Part shown: positions 15,101 to 24,529 of the stretch, piece after piece
How positions within the stretch are numbered: position 1 is the stretch's first letter
How the letters are laid out: each line of letters starts with the position of its first letter
From: Corallium rubrum
Taxonomy: Eukaryota; Cnidaria; Anthozoa; Scleralcyonacea; Coralliidae
Assembly: GCA_964035015.1 (NCBI GenBank)
Contig: OZ035997.1
Coordinates: forward strand, 14,296,536-14,360,535
Direction: 5' to 3'
DNA: 64,000 nucleotides
Notes under the pieces: model-generated
The model's database searches: none
What the model saw: the letters and a program-made list of their open reading frames with translations, nothing else
Told to the model about the DNA's origin: nothing
Position numbers and translations under genes: made by a program

Positions 15101-18100
15101 AGTCTTTGCTGATAAATTCTTTGCTTTACCTCGAAATTCATATTTTTCTTTACTTTTGCTAAGTTAGATGATAATCCTTTCAGAAGAAAACATAACTTCA
15201 AAAGGTTTAGTTGACCTTTAAAGAATAAGTAAATGCAAGTTTTGAGCCATTATTATTATTATGCATTTAAAACTGACTCTATTAGTGGTCTATTACCAAT
15301 AGTATAGTAGCTCAGCCAATCAGAATGCATCATTTGGACGGGGCTGTGTTCCCAGATGCGCTGCATCTCAGCCGTGAAGTTAAGCTCTGTCAGCTGGGGT
15401 GATTAGCCATTTCGGAATTACTCATAAGATTGGATAATTACGAGGTTCCAATTGCATTATGGGACTATTTGGGGGACGTGAACAAAGAACCCGTCCTCCA
15501 AGACAGTCCCACAATGCATTGCCAACCTCGCTATTTTTAGGTGTCTGGAGCAATTCTGAAATGGCTGAACGTTTTCGGATGAGTGGCCACCTCAGCCTCA
15601 TGTGATGAGTGGCCACCTCAGCCTCATGTGATGGGTGGCCACCTCAGCCTCATGTGATGGGTGGCCACCTCAGCCTCATGTGATGGGTGGCCACCTCAGC
15701 TTCATGCGATGAGTGGCCACCTCAGCCTCATGTGATGGGTGGCCACCTCAGCCTCATGTGATGAGTGGCCACCTCAGCCTCATGTGATGGGTGGCCACCT
15801 CAGCCTCATGTGATGAGTGGCCACCTCAGCCTCATGTGATGGGTGGCCACCTCAGCCTCATGTGATGGGTGGCCACCTCAGCCTCATGTGATGAGTGGCC
15901 ACCTCAGCCTCATGTGATGGGTGGCCACCTCAGCCTCATGTGATGGGTAGAGTTGTTGGTTCTCTCGTGTACCTCGAGGGTTTTTCTCCAAGTTCCCCGA
16001 TTTTCCTCGCCCATCCTACAAACTAGTTTCTTTAGTCATCAAGGGGGGTGAATCGGTGAAGGCCATTGGGTCATTATTATCAAAAATATACTGTCATATT
16101 TTACCTGCATTAAAAGCACGGCGTTACGTTTTAAATTACCACTTCATTAATAGTTTTGCACAAGACAAAGAATATATTTGTGAGCAAAGGAAAAGAATAA
16201 TATTCTTAAAATGTTAAAAAAGTAATTCATTAATGCATTTTCTTACGGACTGTTTAGTCCAAATTTTGACGTGTGTTATATTCACGATAATTTTAATCAT
16301 GTAAACTTGAATTTGTCCACAAAGTTTTTCAAGTTTGCGTCATGGTGACACTGTGCCTTTAAATAGGGTCACTTTAGTTTACTAGACGATGACTCGGGAA
16401 CGATTTTCGTGATATTTTTTAGCGGATTTCTTTTTCTTTTTTCATCAATGTTTTACGTGATACGGTATTTTTTATAGAGAATTAAAAGAGAGGAAACCGA
16501 GAAACAACAAAAGGAGATGCTTGAAAAGAGAACGCATTTCATTGAAGCCACAAAGAATCTGTTAGTTTTTACAGCGGAGGAGAAGGAAGCGAAGAAAGAA
16601 AAAAGCCGACAGCGAAAGGTTGGTCATGTGTATGTTTATTGATATATGATAAATACCACGCATTTATACAACCAACACACATCTCGTGTTGTTAATATGT
16701 CGCAACTGAACATCGCGAGCTAGCGCTATTGCCATAATTTCTCACAGCGTACTATTTGGTATTAAAAAAGTAAGTGTAAAAACAGCCACACTGAGCATGC
16801 ATGTGTTAGTCTTTATTGTTGTGGCAAGAGAAATGTTCCAAACATTTTGTTGCAATTTCGTTCCTTAACCTGACCAATTCATTTGATGAAATTTGTTGGA
16901 AACTTTTTGTTTTGAATTTGATTGGTTTGTGATTTCTGAACAACCAATAGGAAATATGATTATTAGTCGAATACCAATCAAATTCAAAGCAGAAAGTTGT
17001 TCAACGAACTTCATCAAATGAATTGGAGAGACGGCAAATGAATTGCAACAATATTTTAGGAACACTTCTTCTATTGCCACGACCGTAAAGTTACCCTAAG
17101 ATTGCACCAAATGTTTGCAGCATTACTGTAGTGCAATTATTTATTTTAAATTTTAATTGGCTTTATAGAAAGGGCGAGATACAGGCGAAATTTACTCTAG
17201 TGGAAGTGAAAGTGAAGTAGACAACGACGAAAGACCGAAACAAAAGAAAGAACAAAAGAAAAGGTATGAGTTGGCTTTGATATTTATTACGGATGTCACT
17301 GAACTGTCGAAACGTTAGCCTGCGAGCCGGCTCCCGCTCCTACCCTAGAGCCGGCTCGCAGGCTATCGAAACGTGGGAAATATCACGCGACGTTTACGCC
17401 TCCAAACATTTGCATCTCCGCCCACAAACGCAAAGCGGCCGTTGTCAATTACGTCAGAACTTTTGAAATAGATTTTGTAAAGAAACATGATTAATACCTG
17501 CAAAAAATGTCTATCACTCGTTTCAAAACATAACTATTGACTATCTACGCATCCAAGGGTTTGTCAGTAATTTTCTTGCGGTTAAACCAGCATTGATAAT
17601 GTTTTAGTAGATATTCATTACCTTTCTTTACAAAATCTATTTTCAAACGTTTTGAGCAAAAGCGGGGAAGCGAATGTTTGTAGGCGTGGACGTCGTGGGA
17701 TTTTTTCCCCAAGTTTCGACAGTTCGGTGACATCCATAATATTGATCTACTACGCTAAACGTAACTGTCATGTTATGATTTGTACTGAAACAAGTAGTGC
17801 ATGTGGTGCGTTTTGAGCTTGGTTTAATATGTAGCAGACGTTTAATTCTTGGTTTTCATCTGGCGTCACGGCGGCCATATTGGTGCACAGAAACAATGAA
17901 ATGGCGGCCATATTGGTGCACAACCTTTATCCTATGGGAATTTAACTCTTTTCTTATTCAAACATTTCGTATTGTTTCACCACCCCAACGGGGCCACCGA
18001 TCACGTGAGTGAAAACGATCCATAGACGTTCGTCAAGCTAAAATATAGCGAGAATATATTTCTGAGCCCCAGAAATTGATGAACGTCTGCATACAATCTG

Positions 18101-21100
18101 CATAACGTCTGCATACCGTCTGCATACCGTCTGTATAACGTCTCCATAACGTCTGCATACAATCTGCATAGTGTCTGCATACCGTCTGCATACCGTCTGT
18201 ATACCGTCTGTATAACGTCTGTATAACGTCTGCACAACGTCTGCATAACGTCTGTATAACGTCTGTATAACGTCTGCATAACTTCTGCATAACGTCTGTA
18301 GAACGTCTGCATACCGTCTGCATAACGTCTGCACAACGTCTGCATACCGTCTGCATAACGTCTGCATGTTGTTTCAACTGTCTTGTCATTATTTTTTACA
18401 GAGCACGTCGTACACAAGGAAAGAAAAAAGAAAAGAAACCTAAAGCTGATCCTGATTCTCATTTATCAGCTAAACAACGTCGTAAAATCAAGTCTAAAGC
18501 TATAATTACATCATCAGATGAATCCTCGGATTCCGATTATGAAAAATTAAAAATAGCAACTGCAGACAATGAAGGGTAAGTTTTCTTAAAAAATCACCAA
18601 GACAGCATAAAGGTAAGAGAAGGGCCGGGTGTATAATAATGTAATATTGGGCATTTCACTCGATTACATAGCATGCTCTGGGATTTGGGGTGAAGGAAAA
18701 TTCGAGTGTAGAATATATACATTTTAAGACCAAACCTGGACCAGTTGCGAAAAATGCAACTACACAGGCCTTTCGGCAGGAATTGAACCCACGACCTTGC
18801 GATTCTAGTGCAATGCTCTGACCACTGAGCCATGGAGGCCGTTGCCGAGAGCTTGATCAATGGGAGCCAGTTTATGCGATGACTTGAAAAAGATTCAAGG
18901 CTAACCGTTCGGACCAATGTGCCAGATGTTGTTTTTACTGGTTAGAATTTCAAAGGTTTTTAACTCATACAAATCACTTAGAAGAAGAAAGGTATCCAGG
19001 AATCGCCTTCAAAGATAAGGCGTTTGACAAGTGAAGAAAGGTGCTCGCAATCCTATGAAAGCCATTGATATACAAAGACAAGGGAAACAACTCGTAATTT
19101 TGACTACTGAGCTAATTTGAGCCGAATTCAAGGAAAATCTTCAATGAAATATTCTGGACAATAAAATGTCGCGGAATATTAATTGACCGTACCGAAAAAG
19201 ATGGCGACTTGTATATTTTGTTTCTTGCCGAATTGTTGGAAGATATGGTTTTAAAACGATCAACTTTGGCGTAGGAATGACGTTTTTGCTTACTTAATCC
19301 GTCTTGGCATGATAAACAGTGTTTAGTTGTACTTAATCCGTCTTAGCATGATAAACAATGTTTAGTTGTTATTGAAGGCAAGCAAGAAAATTACAAACAT
19401 ACATGAGACGAAAACGCGACGTTCAAATAAAAATGACAATATACAAGACGTCATATAATGTATTCCTTATGAACATCATTTGCTCAGTCTGTAACCAAGG
19501 TCTAACTGTCTAAGGACTTTATTTAGTATTTTATTCTGGGTAACGTTAGCTTGTCAGTCACCAAAGGCTTAAACTTTTTTTATTTACGTTAGCGAGGAGA
19601 ATGTTGCAAGTCAAGATGAAAAATCTGCTGACGGGAGTGAAAAAGAAGCTTCTGCAGCGGAAAGTACTCAGGACAGTGACGAAGGTTGGTTTCTTTACTC
19701 TTAGTAAAATAATTAAGGCACGTTTGGGGTTAGAGTTAGAAATATTGTTAGGGATAGCAATCACTGGTATATGCAAACTATTATCACGGCTATTATGTAG
19801 ACCTAACACGAAGAAATTAATTTGGAATGAATTCTGCTGAAATTATAGATAGATAGAGTTCCTACTGTAGCGAACTGAGAATTACAACCATTTACCAGAG
19901 TTCAGGACGGGAAGTATGGCAACGATAAACAAACGTTCTAACGGAAGCATTTCATTCCAGGACGACTTCATACCAGTTCTCATTCTGAGATTCTATTCTG
20001 GTATGGAATTTCGTTCTGGTTCGTGTAAAGGTGGTGCAAGATTACGATTGACTTTCCAAACATGAATTCCCAAAATGACCTCACATAGACTATGGGCGGT
20101 AATGAAATACAAAAATGAAATCAACTATTTCATGCACTTACAGTCAGACCGGATATTCTTTCAGGCGCGACCTTACAATATTGATACCGTAGCGGCCCCC
20201 AGAAAGTAGCGGTTCCCCGAAAGTAGCGGCCCCCAACAGTGGATAAAATCGAAATTACTTTGGGGGGCGCTACTTTCGGGATTCTACAGTAGCAACATTG
20301 CACTTAGTAAGTTGCTAAAAATTCGCATTTTAAATATCGAACTTCACATAATATGAAGTTCTACTGAAAGTCAGAACAACTAACTCTAAGTAAACCTCAT
20401 GTTGCGTGAAGTTCGATATTTAAAATGCGAACTTTTAGCAACTTGCCAAGGAGTCGCCGTGTATCGTTAGCAAGTCAACATTGCAATGTTGCTGTCAATA
20501 CATTCTCGTTCTCAGAGCCCACGTTCCCACCCGGGAAACGAGAGACTCTGGGATAATCCGTTTCACATCAATATTTCATTGGCTGATGAACGCAGTGCAC
20601 TCTATATAACTCTTCGTCCGGATAACAAGAATCCTGTGATAGCGTGAACGGATTATCCCAGAGTCTCTCGTTTCCCGCCCGCTGGGTAAGGGGAACGTGG
20701 GCTCTGGGAACGAGATTGCTGTCAATATTGCAAGGTCGCGCAGGAAAGAACATCCGGTTTGACTGTAAAAACCCATTATTGTGACAGAGTTAGGTTTTGG
20801 ATTAGGGGGATTAGGGTTAAGGTTTGGAAGTTTAATCGTATTTAGAATTGGAGAAGTTTATATGGAAATTGAACAGAGATTTCATCCAGTCTAGAATGAG
20901 ATAAATGGGAGAGACCAGTTTTATTATCAATCACTATCGTTATACAATTAGGGCGGGAACATTGAAAATTTTTGAAGTTTACAATTTCGGGCTTTTTCTC
21001 CGATTTTCTTATGGCAGAAGAACAGAACGATTCAGGTGATGAAAAAGCGGAGAGCATGGATGAAGATAACGACGAGAACGATGAGGAGTCAGAGGAAAAA

Positions 21101-22054
21101 GAAGAAGATGAAAAAGAAGAAGAAGAAGAGCCGCCATTGCGTAGTAGAAAGAGAGGTTTATCGAGTGATGAAGACGAAGAAAAAGAAAACGAAGAAGAGA
21201 CTGTAACACCAAAGAAAAAACCTTTAAAACAGCTGGCAAGTTCGTAAGTATAAAATATAACATTTATTTTAACAACAGTCATACAGTAAATTACTTTCTA
21301 TAGCATGTTTTTATTAAGTTATTACAAGACTTGATGGCATAGAACGCACTTGCTATTTATAATCCTGAAATGCGAACAACTTAAATCAACTCTCAAGGAT
21401 TTTAAAATGAACGTTTTTCGATTGTTGAGAACTTAGAATGAATAAGGAATACGGACAAACATGTTGAAGAACTGACGTCATCTGTGCGGAGCGCTATATC
21501 ATATATCCCACCTTATTTCAATTTTTGGTTAAAGGGGGGTAGGCACCTACTTATACTGTAGTTTTTGATTGGTTTATATCATCTAACCCAAACAAAACCC
21601 CGAACCTTATAGTCAGTATATGGAAACGAATTCGTAACAATGTGGTATCAATTCCTCTTGTACGGAATTGGTGGAGTAGATGACGTCATAACGTACCTTA
21701 TTTGCATTTTTTTAACCCAAAATATCTTTAGAACGAGATGAGAAATTGAACAAGCGAAGAGACTATTCTTCTTCATTTTAGGAACACTTCTAAATAAAAT
21801 CAAAATTGGGATGGACAATTTTGGCGTCTTATTGCCCCTTAATAGAAATCTAACGTTTCGTTGCTAAACGCAACATCTTCAGAATAATAAACTGACAAAT
21901 GTATAAATAGGATATACAAAATTAGGTAAATAGGATATAATAATTAACTGACAATAAATAAATAGGTTACTAATAAAAGCTATTACAAATATATGCAAGG
22001 TATAGGTGGTAATGCAATCTTATTACTTTCAGATCTGAGTCAGACGAAGATTAA
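130..22054 (+). CDS. CTR9: CTR9, PAF1 complex subunit (3' 15 exons; 5' end outside window)
   Basis: CTR9 is the TPR scaffold of the nuclear PAF1 complex, which acts with RNA polymerase II in elongation and histone modification. Exons: 130-348, 2386-2569, 4079-4167, 4675-4948, 5714-5769, 8280-8372, 9072-9188, 10055-10200, 14172-14379, 16478-16618, 17169-17263, 18402-18575, 19593-19684, 21018-21243, 22033-22054. Every junction is GT-AG and phases match throughout, giving 711 codons and a TAA. The first exon reads [20 protein letters not shown], very close to animal CTR9; later markers are [51 protein letters not shown] and [21 protein letters not shown] helices fill exons 1-9, a charged coiled coil exons 9-10, and a Lys-rich then Asp/Glu/Ser-rich tail exons 11-15, including KIKSKAII. 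The family is about 1170 residues, so roughly the N-terminal 40% is missing to the left. No coding break is seen. Confidence 0.96.
349..740. other. CTR9 intron, no feature seen
   Basis: Ordinary AT-rich intron sequence between the first visible exon and the pentamer arrays. Confidence 0.5.
741..1005. repeat. pentamer satellite array 1 (GGAGT/GGAAT/GGCGT/GGCAT)
   Basis: Head-to-tail 5-bp units of the form GGMRT in the first visible CTR9 intron. The long open frames in it (WSGVE on one strand, HSTPRHSTP on the other) follow from the 5-bp period and are not genes. Confidence 0.9.
1006..1203. mobile_element. inverted-repeat (MITE-like) element between two pentamer arrays
   Basis: GGTACCCTGGCCCAAT and the following bases to 1045 are matched in reverse complement at 1160-1203 (ATTGGGCCAGGGCACC). 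The 198-bp element sits inside what would otherwise be one continuous pentamer satellite. Confidence 0.65.
1211..2170. repeat. pentamer satellite array 2 with about 314-bp higher-order period
   Basis: About 190 GGMRT units. Rare variant blocks recur at a fixed distance: GGAGCGGCATGTAGCGGCGT at 1601 and 1915, GGCATTTGGCGTGGCATGG at 1429 and 1743, both 314 bases apart. So a 314-bp block was duplicated as a higher-order unit. Confidence 0.85.
2832..3979. mobile_element. TIR DNA transposon, non-autonomous, TAA target duplication (Harbinger-like?)
   Basis: Terminal inverted repeats of about 44 bp (AGGCTCTTTTCCAGTCATCG left, CGATGACTGGAAACGAGCCT right) are flanked by TAA at 2829-2831 and 3980-3982. 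A 3-bp TWA duplication is typical of PIF/Harbinger; the superfamily is inferred from this alone. A second internal palindrome (GCACTGCGAGTTGTTTTTAA) lies near the left end, and a hAT-like element is nested inside. Confidence 0.7.
3042..3931 (+). mobile_element. hAT-family DNA transposon remnant with transposase C-terminal fragment
   Basis: The ends TAGAGATGAACCGATTAATC and CGATCGGCTCATCTCTA resemble the TAGRGATGxxCCGAT ends of hAT elements, with clustered CCGATTAATCGG subterminal motifs. A frame at 3117-3353 ends with [20 protein letters not shown], which matches the hAT C-terminal dimerisation signature (FSxAGxIxxxKRxRL). The rest of the transposase is absent. No clear 8-bp duplication was found. 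Confidence 0.75.
5092..5325 (+). mobile_element. dispersed retroelement-like repeat with decayed hammerhead motif
   Basis: Matches the minus-strand copy at 33455-33735 over about 230 bp (GAGCTTATAxxxGAAAG, GTTTGTTTACACTCTTTACG, TTTCGGCAGTA). It contains CTGACGAAGGG at 5230 followed shortly by GAAAC, a shortened hammerhead-like core. It lies in CTR9 intron sense to the gene. Confidence 0.55.
5799..6250. mobile_element. MITE, about 450 bp
   Basis: Ends TTAATAATATAGAGGGCAAA and TTTGCCCACTATATTATTAA are inverted repeats of about 25 bp. No coding capacity. The left end lies 29 bases after a CTR9 exon. Confidence 0.7.
6256..6411. mobile_element. hairpin (MITE-like) element
   Basis: Two arms of about 70 bp (AATCGCATGAGTTCTCGTAA left, CCCATGCGATTA right; GTGTTTTCAAAAT against ATTTTGAAAACAC) face each other around a short GC-rich loop. 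Confidence 0.7.
6531..7184. mobile_element. foldback element of the GGTGGCTxC family, decayed copy
   Basis: Ends GGTGGCTTCCTACTGTTTC and GAAACAGTAGGGAGCCAGC are inverted repeats and share the family terminus and internal GACCCCCAATTTTTTTT block with the better copy at 34006-34677. Confidence 0.7.
7529..8095. mobile_element. large foldback element, about 280-bp arms
   Basis: AGTATAAATACCCAGGTGAT at the left end is matched by ATCACCTGTGTATTTATACT at the right, and nearly the whole interval folds on itself, including GGCCGCCAGCCAAGTTGTCA and its complement. A truncated relative of the central part abuts the left side (7483-7528). Confidence 0.8.
8621..8890. mobile_element. inverted duplication carrying a hammerhead-like motif in its loop
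   Basis: The arms at 8621-8727 and 8784-8890 are near-perfect inverted copies (AAGATTATTGCCCAGCAAAC and its complement). The intervening 56 bases hold the hammerhead-like core. It lies in a CTR9 intron. Confidence 0.75.
8755..8786 (+). ncRNA. hammerhead-ribozyme-like motif
   Basis: Order CTGAAGA, stem II GTTACT/AGTAGC around GGAC, then GAAAC-GTC. The conserved CUGANGA and GAAA boxes and a GUC cleavage triplet are all present. Stem III is only the self-complementary ACGU, as in hammerheads of Penelope-like elements, which are thought to work as dimers. One unpaired base separates CUGANGA from stem II. The flanks can form a 3-bp stem I. Confidence 0.6.
9189..10054. other. CTR9 intron, weak dispersed repeat only
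   Basis: It holds a C run at 9338-9350 and a block at 9770-9835 (GGGAAATTTTGAAA ... TGCATTTTAGGAAAA) that resembles 13850-13915. No element boundaries are clear. Confidence 0.45.
10236..10412. mobile_element. MITE with internal TTGCAACA repeats
   Basis: GTAATACGAGCAACAA and GTTGCCCGTATTAC are inverted termini. The interior consists of degenerate GTTGCAAC and GTTGAA repeats. Confidence 0.6.
10529..10699. mobile_element. MITE, about 170 bp
   Basis: ATAGATCATTTGCACATGAC and AATTGCAAATGATCTAT are inverted termini. The inner blocks CCATCTTGGTT and AACCAAGATGG also pair. Confidence 0.7.
10835..12395. mobile_element. hAT-like non-autonomous element with flanking direct repeats
   Basis: AGGGGCGGATCTAG at the left and CTAGATCCGCCCCT at the right are inverted. 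GATTTTGAC flanks both sides directly (10826-10834 and 12396-12404), a 7-9 bp target duplication depending on where the terminus is set. The termini resemble the CAGGGGCGGAT ends of invertebrate hAT elements. No transposase was recognised. AACAGCTGTTG repeats at 11751-11803 lie inside. Confidence 0.7.
12586..12790. repeat. 30-bp tandem duplication and partial hairpin
   Basis: TAACATTTGGCTTGTCGATT and the following ten bases occur twice in a row, and CATGTCCGCCATGTTTGGCT at about 12735 pairs with the preceding copy. Confidence 0.5.
13085..13608. mobile_element. foldback element with imperfect arms
   Basis: AAAGTGCTTATATCACTTGT at the left pairs with ACAAGTGATATAAGCACTTT at the right. Pairing continues inward for about 200 bp per arm with mismatches. 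Confidence 0.7.
14397..14492. repeat. small inverted repeat
   Basis: CAATTAGACAAC and GTTGTCTAATTG face each other across about 75 bases, just after a CTR9 exon. Confidence 0.45.
14541..14818 (+). mobile_element. tRNA-headed SINE, family with TCCGGGTACTCCGG core
   Basis: The head has A-box (TGGTTAGTGCACG) and B-box (GGGTTCGATTCC) promoter elements, then a body with TTCCTCTGGGTACTCCGG and a TTTAGTTTA tail. A second, 5'-decayed copy is at 29140-29385. Confidence 0.8.
15403..15566. mobile_element. MITE-like hairpin inside the 5S-derived SINE
   Basis: AGCCATTTCGGAATT and AATTCTGAAATGGCT are inverted ends, and TGCATTATGGGAC pairs with GTCCCACAATGCA inside. Confidence 0.6.
15580..15947 (+). repeat. 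26-bp minisatellite, about 14 copies
   Basis: The unit GRGTGGCCACCTCAGCCTCA plus TGTGAT is repeated with almost no divergence apart from a GAG/GGG alternation. It resembles the SINE segment GGATGGGTGACCGCCTGGG ... CTCATGTGA and appears to derive from it. Confidence 0.9.
16818..17083. mobile_element. inverted-repeat element, about 266 bp
   Basis: GTGGCAAGAGAAATGTTCC pairs with GGAACACTTCTTCTATTGCCAC-like ends, and inner blocks such as CAATTCATTTGATGAA also pair. Confidence 0.65.
17279..17750. mobile_element. foldback element with internal hairpin
   Basis: GGATGTCACTGAACTGTCGA pairs with TCGACAGTTCGGTGACATCC at the right. A perfect inner hairpin AGCCTGCGAGCCGGCTC / GAGCCGGCTCGCAGGCT lies at 17318-17364. 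Confidence 0.7.
17838..18021 (+). mobile_element. MITE, GATCGTTTTCACTCACGTGAT family
   Basis: It ends ATCACGTGAGTGAAAACGATC and shares GGCGGCCATATTGGTGCAC and ATTGTTTCACCACCCCAACG with the inverted copy at 32804-32969. Terminal fragments recur at 56385 and 60395. Confidence 0.7.
18082..18367. repeat. 11-bp minisatellite, about 26 copies, next to a CTR9 acceptor
   Basis: The unit CGTCTGCATAM is repeated head to tail and ends 34 bases before CTR9 exon 18402-18575. Eleven bases times three keeps three frames open, which produces spurious open frames. Confidence 0.9.
18642..18857 (-). mobile_element. tRNA-headed SINE (family with GAATTTTCCTTCACC tail)
   Basis: The minus-strand head TGGCTCAGTGGTCAGAGCAT (A box) and GGTTCAATTCC (B box), then AGTTGCATTTTTCGCAACTG and the tail ATGCTATGTAATCGAGTGAA. 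A plus-strand copy is at 49529-49692. Confidence 0.8.
18858..19592. other. intron remainder, tandem duplication only
   Basis: A roughly 39-bp block (TTAATCCGTCTTRGCATGAT and flank) occurs twice at 19294-19372. Nothing else was recognised in this CTR9 intron stretch. Confidence 0.5.
20139..20768. mobile_element. TIR element with TA flanks, containing smaller hairpins
   Basis: CAGTCAGACCGGATATTCTT pairs with AAGAACATCCGGTTTGACTG. Pairing extends about 45 bp (CGCGACCTTACAATATTGA). TA lies on both sides, as for Tc1/mariner-type insertion. Inner hairpins at 20309-20447 and 20502-20735. Confidence 0.65.
21852..21882 (-). ncRNA. hammerhead-ribozyme-like motif
   Basis: On the minus strand: CTGAAGA, stem II GTTGC/GCAAC with loop GTTTA, then GAAAC-GTT. 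Both core boxes and an NUH triplet are present, with the same single unpaired base before stem II as in the other copies. It lies antisense in the last CTR9 intron. Stem I is weak here. Confidence 0.55.
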
Positions 22055-22422
22055 CCAAGCAGTCTTCCCTATTTCCTGCATTGTGTGGCAAGAAGCAATT
22101 ACGACGTTGGAGTGAAGAAATCTTAAATCGAGAACAATTGTCTGCCGCATGAAATGTGCCAGATATACCTTCAACATTTTCTCACACCTTTCTTATTGTG
22201 GGCATGTAAGTGCTCAAAAACAGTCGTTCGAGTATACGATCATAAAGTTGGTGTGAAAACGCAGTAATTGAATAACTTATCCCAAGTTGGATCCTCCGCA
22301 ACAAAACAAGACGGTTATAACACGGCCTGTTCAAACTAGGCATACATGTATGGGCCCCGTAGGACAGATTACTTGGGGGGGCTTTCCCGGTAGACGCAGC
22401 CACCAATTTGCAAGTGGTACAG

Positions 22423-22428
22423 AATAAA
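22423..22428 (+). promoter_or_regulatory. candidate poly(A) signal of CTR9
   Basis: AATAAA lies 369 bases after the CTR9 stop codon, in sequence with no other gene. The position suits a 3' UTR, but the hexamer is common by chance in AT-rich DNA. Confidence 0.35.
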
Positions 22429-22515
22429 GTTAAACATGAAAATCAAATCAGTGCAGTATTCTATTTTTATCGGTTATGTTCGAGGGCAATTTTGTGAAAA
22501 TTCCCACACCCGTTC

Positions 22516-22793
22516 ATTAGAGAGCTTAAGCATATTAGGCGTTTTTGAGACACGGACGGTGACCGGAAGAACAGGAATACAATACAGAACTACTGAACCG
22601 CGTATTCTTTGAAAAGACTTTTTTACCCAAAACAAAGGCTATGAATAATCACATATCTAGGCAGAACGACGACGGCGTTCTCTTTGCTCTTGGAATTTTA
22701 AATTGCTCAGTATCATTGTTTTGAATGCAAAATGCTATTGAATTCAATCGCCGTCCGTGGCTCTAAAACGCCTGTATGCTTAAGCTCTCTATT
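22516..22793. mobile_element. MITE, AGAGAGCTTAAGCAT termini
   Basis: AGAGAGCTTAAGCATATTAG and its complement at 22774-22793 face each other, with GACACGGACGG / CCGTCCGTGGC continuing. A related left terminus is at about 39390. Confidence 0.7.
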
Positions 22794-22952
22794 ATTGCGT
22801 CTACGCAACCGTGTGGCGCTATGTCAGCAGTACGGATATTAGCAGTACTGTCCTGATTGAGCCGAGACCAAAAGCTGTCGTCAATCTTATACACAGCTTT
22901 TTTTCAAATAGCTGTCCACAAGACGGCTGGCTGGCTAAGGCTATGACCTCTG

Positions 22953-23160
22953 GTAAGTATGGGTTAATCAGTGGTCACGAGTGTGATATGGGATTTAACA
23001 TCGTGGCTGTTAAGCTTCGGGAAATTGGGCGTCTGCACGCAGGCTACGCAGACCCCAGTTTTCTGGGTAATCGGGAAATCGGGCGTCTGCACGCAGGCTA
23101 TTAAGCTTCGCGAGCGATGTTAAATCCCATATCACACGAGTGAACTTTCATTAACCATTT
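22953..23160. mobile_element. hairpin element with internal duplication
   Basis: GTGATATGGGATTTAACATCG pairs with CGATGTTAAATCCCATATCAC. GGGCGTCTGCACGCAGGCTA occurs twice inside. Confidence 0.65.
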
Positions 23161-23390
23161 TATCTCATGACTCTCTTGTTGCAGTGAAATCATTTTGTTT
23201 TTTATTTAACTTACCGAGAAAGGAACAAGAGTTAGAAAGGAAGAACTCATTAGTATGCGATAAGCAGTCAAAACACTGGGATAACTGTTCCATTATGCAT
23301 ACTCATCTGCATGCTAATCAGTTGAATAAAGGATTTAATATGCTTCTGTTGGAACAATGAATTGTGGGTGTGTCATGAGATAAGTAATAT

Positions 23391-23533
23391 TTCAAATCCA
23401 AGTTAGGGTTAACTGGACGTAGTTTCTAAATCCTATGTGCCGTTAACAATAGCGAGGCTGCGCCAGGCTATTGTTAACGGCACATGGGATTTAGAAACCA
23501 CGTCTAGAACACTAACGAGGATTTGAAATAGCT
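23391..23533. mobile_element. hairpin element
   Basis: GTGCCGTTAACAATAGC pairs with GCTATTGTTAACGGCAC around a short GC-rich loop. The arms extend to ATTTCAAATCC / GGATTTGAAAT. Confidence 0.7.
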
Positions 23534-24120
23534 TCTCACACATCATTAGATATTCATTGCAATGAGGGCAATCACAACAGACTGGTCGTCAAGCGCTTGC
23601 AGAGACAAGGGGAAATTTTGTTTTAAAACAGCCAGGAGTTTCGGTTCGCAAGACGTTGGATTTATTGGATAACATACATTAGATTATGTGGAATAGCAGG
23701 ATCAATTTAGCCAGGACTGATATTGAGCAGAGAAAATATAGATGACAATTGGAATAATGTAGAACTTTACAAACTAAAGAAGACAGAAGATGTTAATGGT
23801 CGATACCGGAGAAACCAAAGCGTGAGGTGACTGTCTTGTATACTTTTATATGTACTTCATAATATTATGAAAGGTAGATGGATGTTTAAACTTCATTACT
23901 TCAATCAGTCTGCAAGCAACATCACTGTTTTAGTGCTTTTCGTAGGTTTCTGTCTGTCGTCGGATAACTTAAATTGCACCAACGTAAGTTTGGTTTCTTG
24001 TTAGTCTATTTTACTTGTAATATATGTATCGCATGTAGTCGCTTATATTGTGAAGCGCTGTAAGGTAAAAAAATCTGTTGTATTTGGAACTGGTTTCTAT
24101 AGCGACAGAAAATTGTATTG

Positions 24121-24215
24121 GGAAATGATTTCTAAATACAGCGTACTGTATTTAGAAATGTTTTCTAAATACAGTTTACTGTATTTAGAAAACATTTCTA
24201 AATACAGTATTGAAA
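24121..24215. repeat. clustered palindromes of TTTCTAAATACAG
   Basis: TTTCTAAATACAG and its complement alternate at least five times within 95 bases in the CTR9-SIDT intergenic region. Confidence 0.6.
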
Positions 24216-24529
24216 TTTTAAATTAACATACGTATTGTTCTCGCACTTGAATTAATTGGTCTGTGGTTTAGACTAGGTTTCTAGGTAAGTACATGTGACG
24301 TAAATCAAGCAACCGGATTGGCCGAAATGCTATGAATATCTATCTAATGATGTGTGAGAATATTACCTATCTTATCTCTTGTAATAAATGCCTCTACGTC
24401 TAAGGAAGCTAAAATTGGGTTTGTAAAAATAATATAAATCTTCATTATTAAATACTTCAAGAAAACAAGCCAAATTGCTATACATTTAAAAAAAATCCTC
24501 ATACGCTTGACAATCTTTCATTCCAATGT

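Larger units (their letters stand above)
15340..16060 (+). mobile_element. 5S rRNA-derived SINE, expanded and interrupted
   Basis: 5S-like GTGAAGTTAAGCTCTGTCAG lies at about 15375. The SINE 3' body (GTAGAGTTGTTGGTTCTCTC, then GAGGGTTTTTCTCC) resumes at 15947. Between them lie a small inverted-repeat element and a 26-bp minisatellite. Compare the more intact copies at 41344 and 53160. Confidence 0.6.

Noticed and set aside
15580-15947. CRISPR array
   Set aside because: Direct 26-bp units without spacers, in an animal intron; a minisatellite.
20842-21282. 146-codon Ser-rich minus-strand frame
   Set aside because: Antisense shadow of the acidic CTR9 exon 21018-21243.
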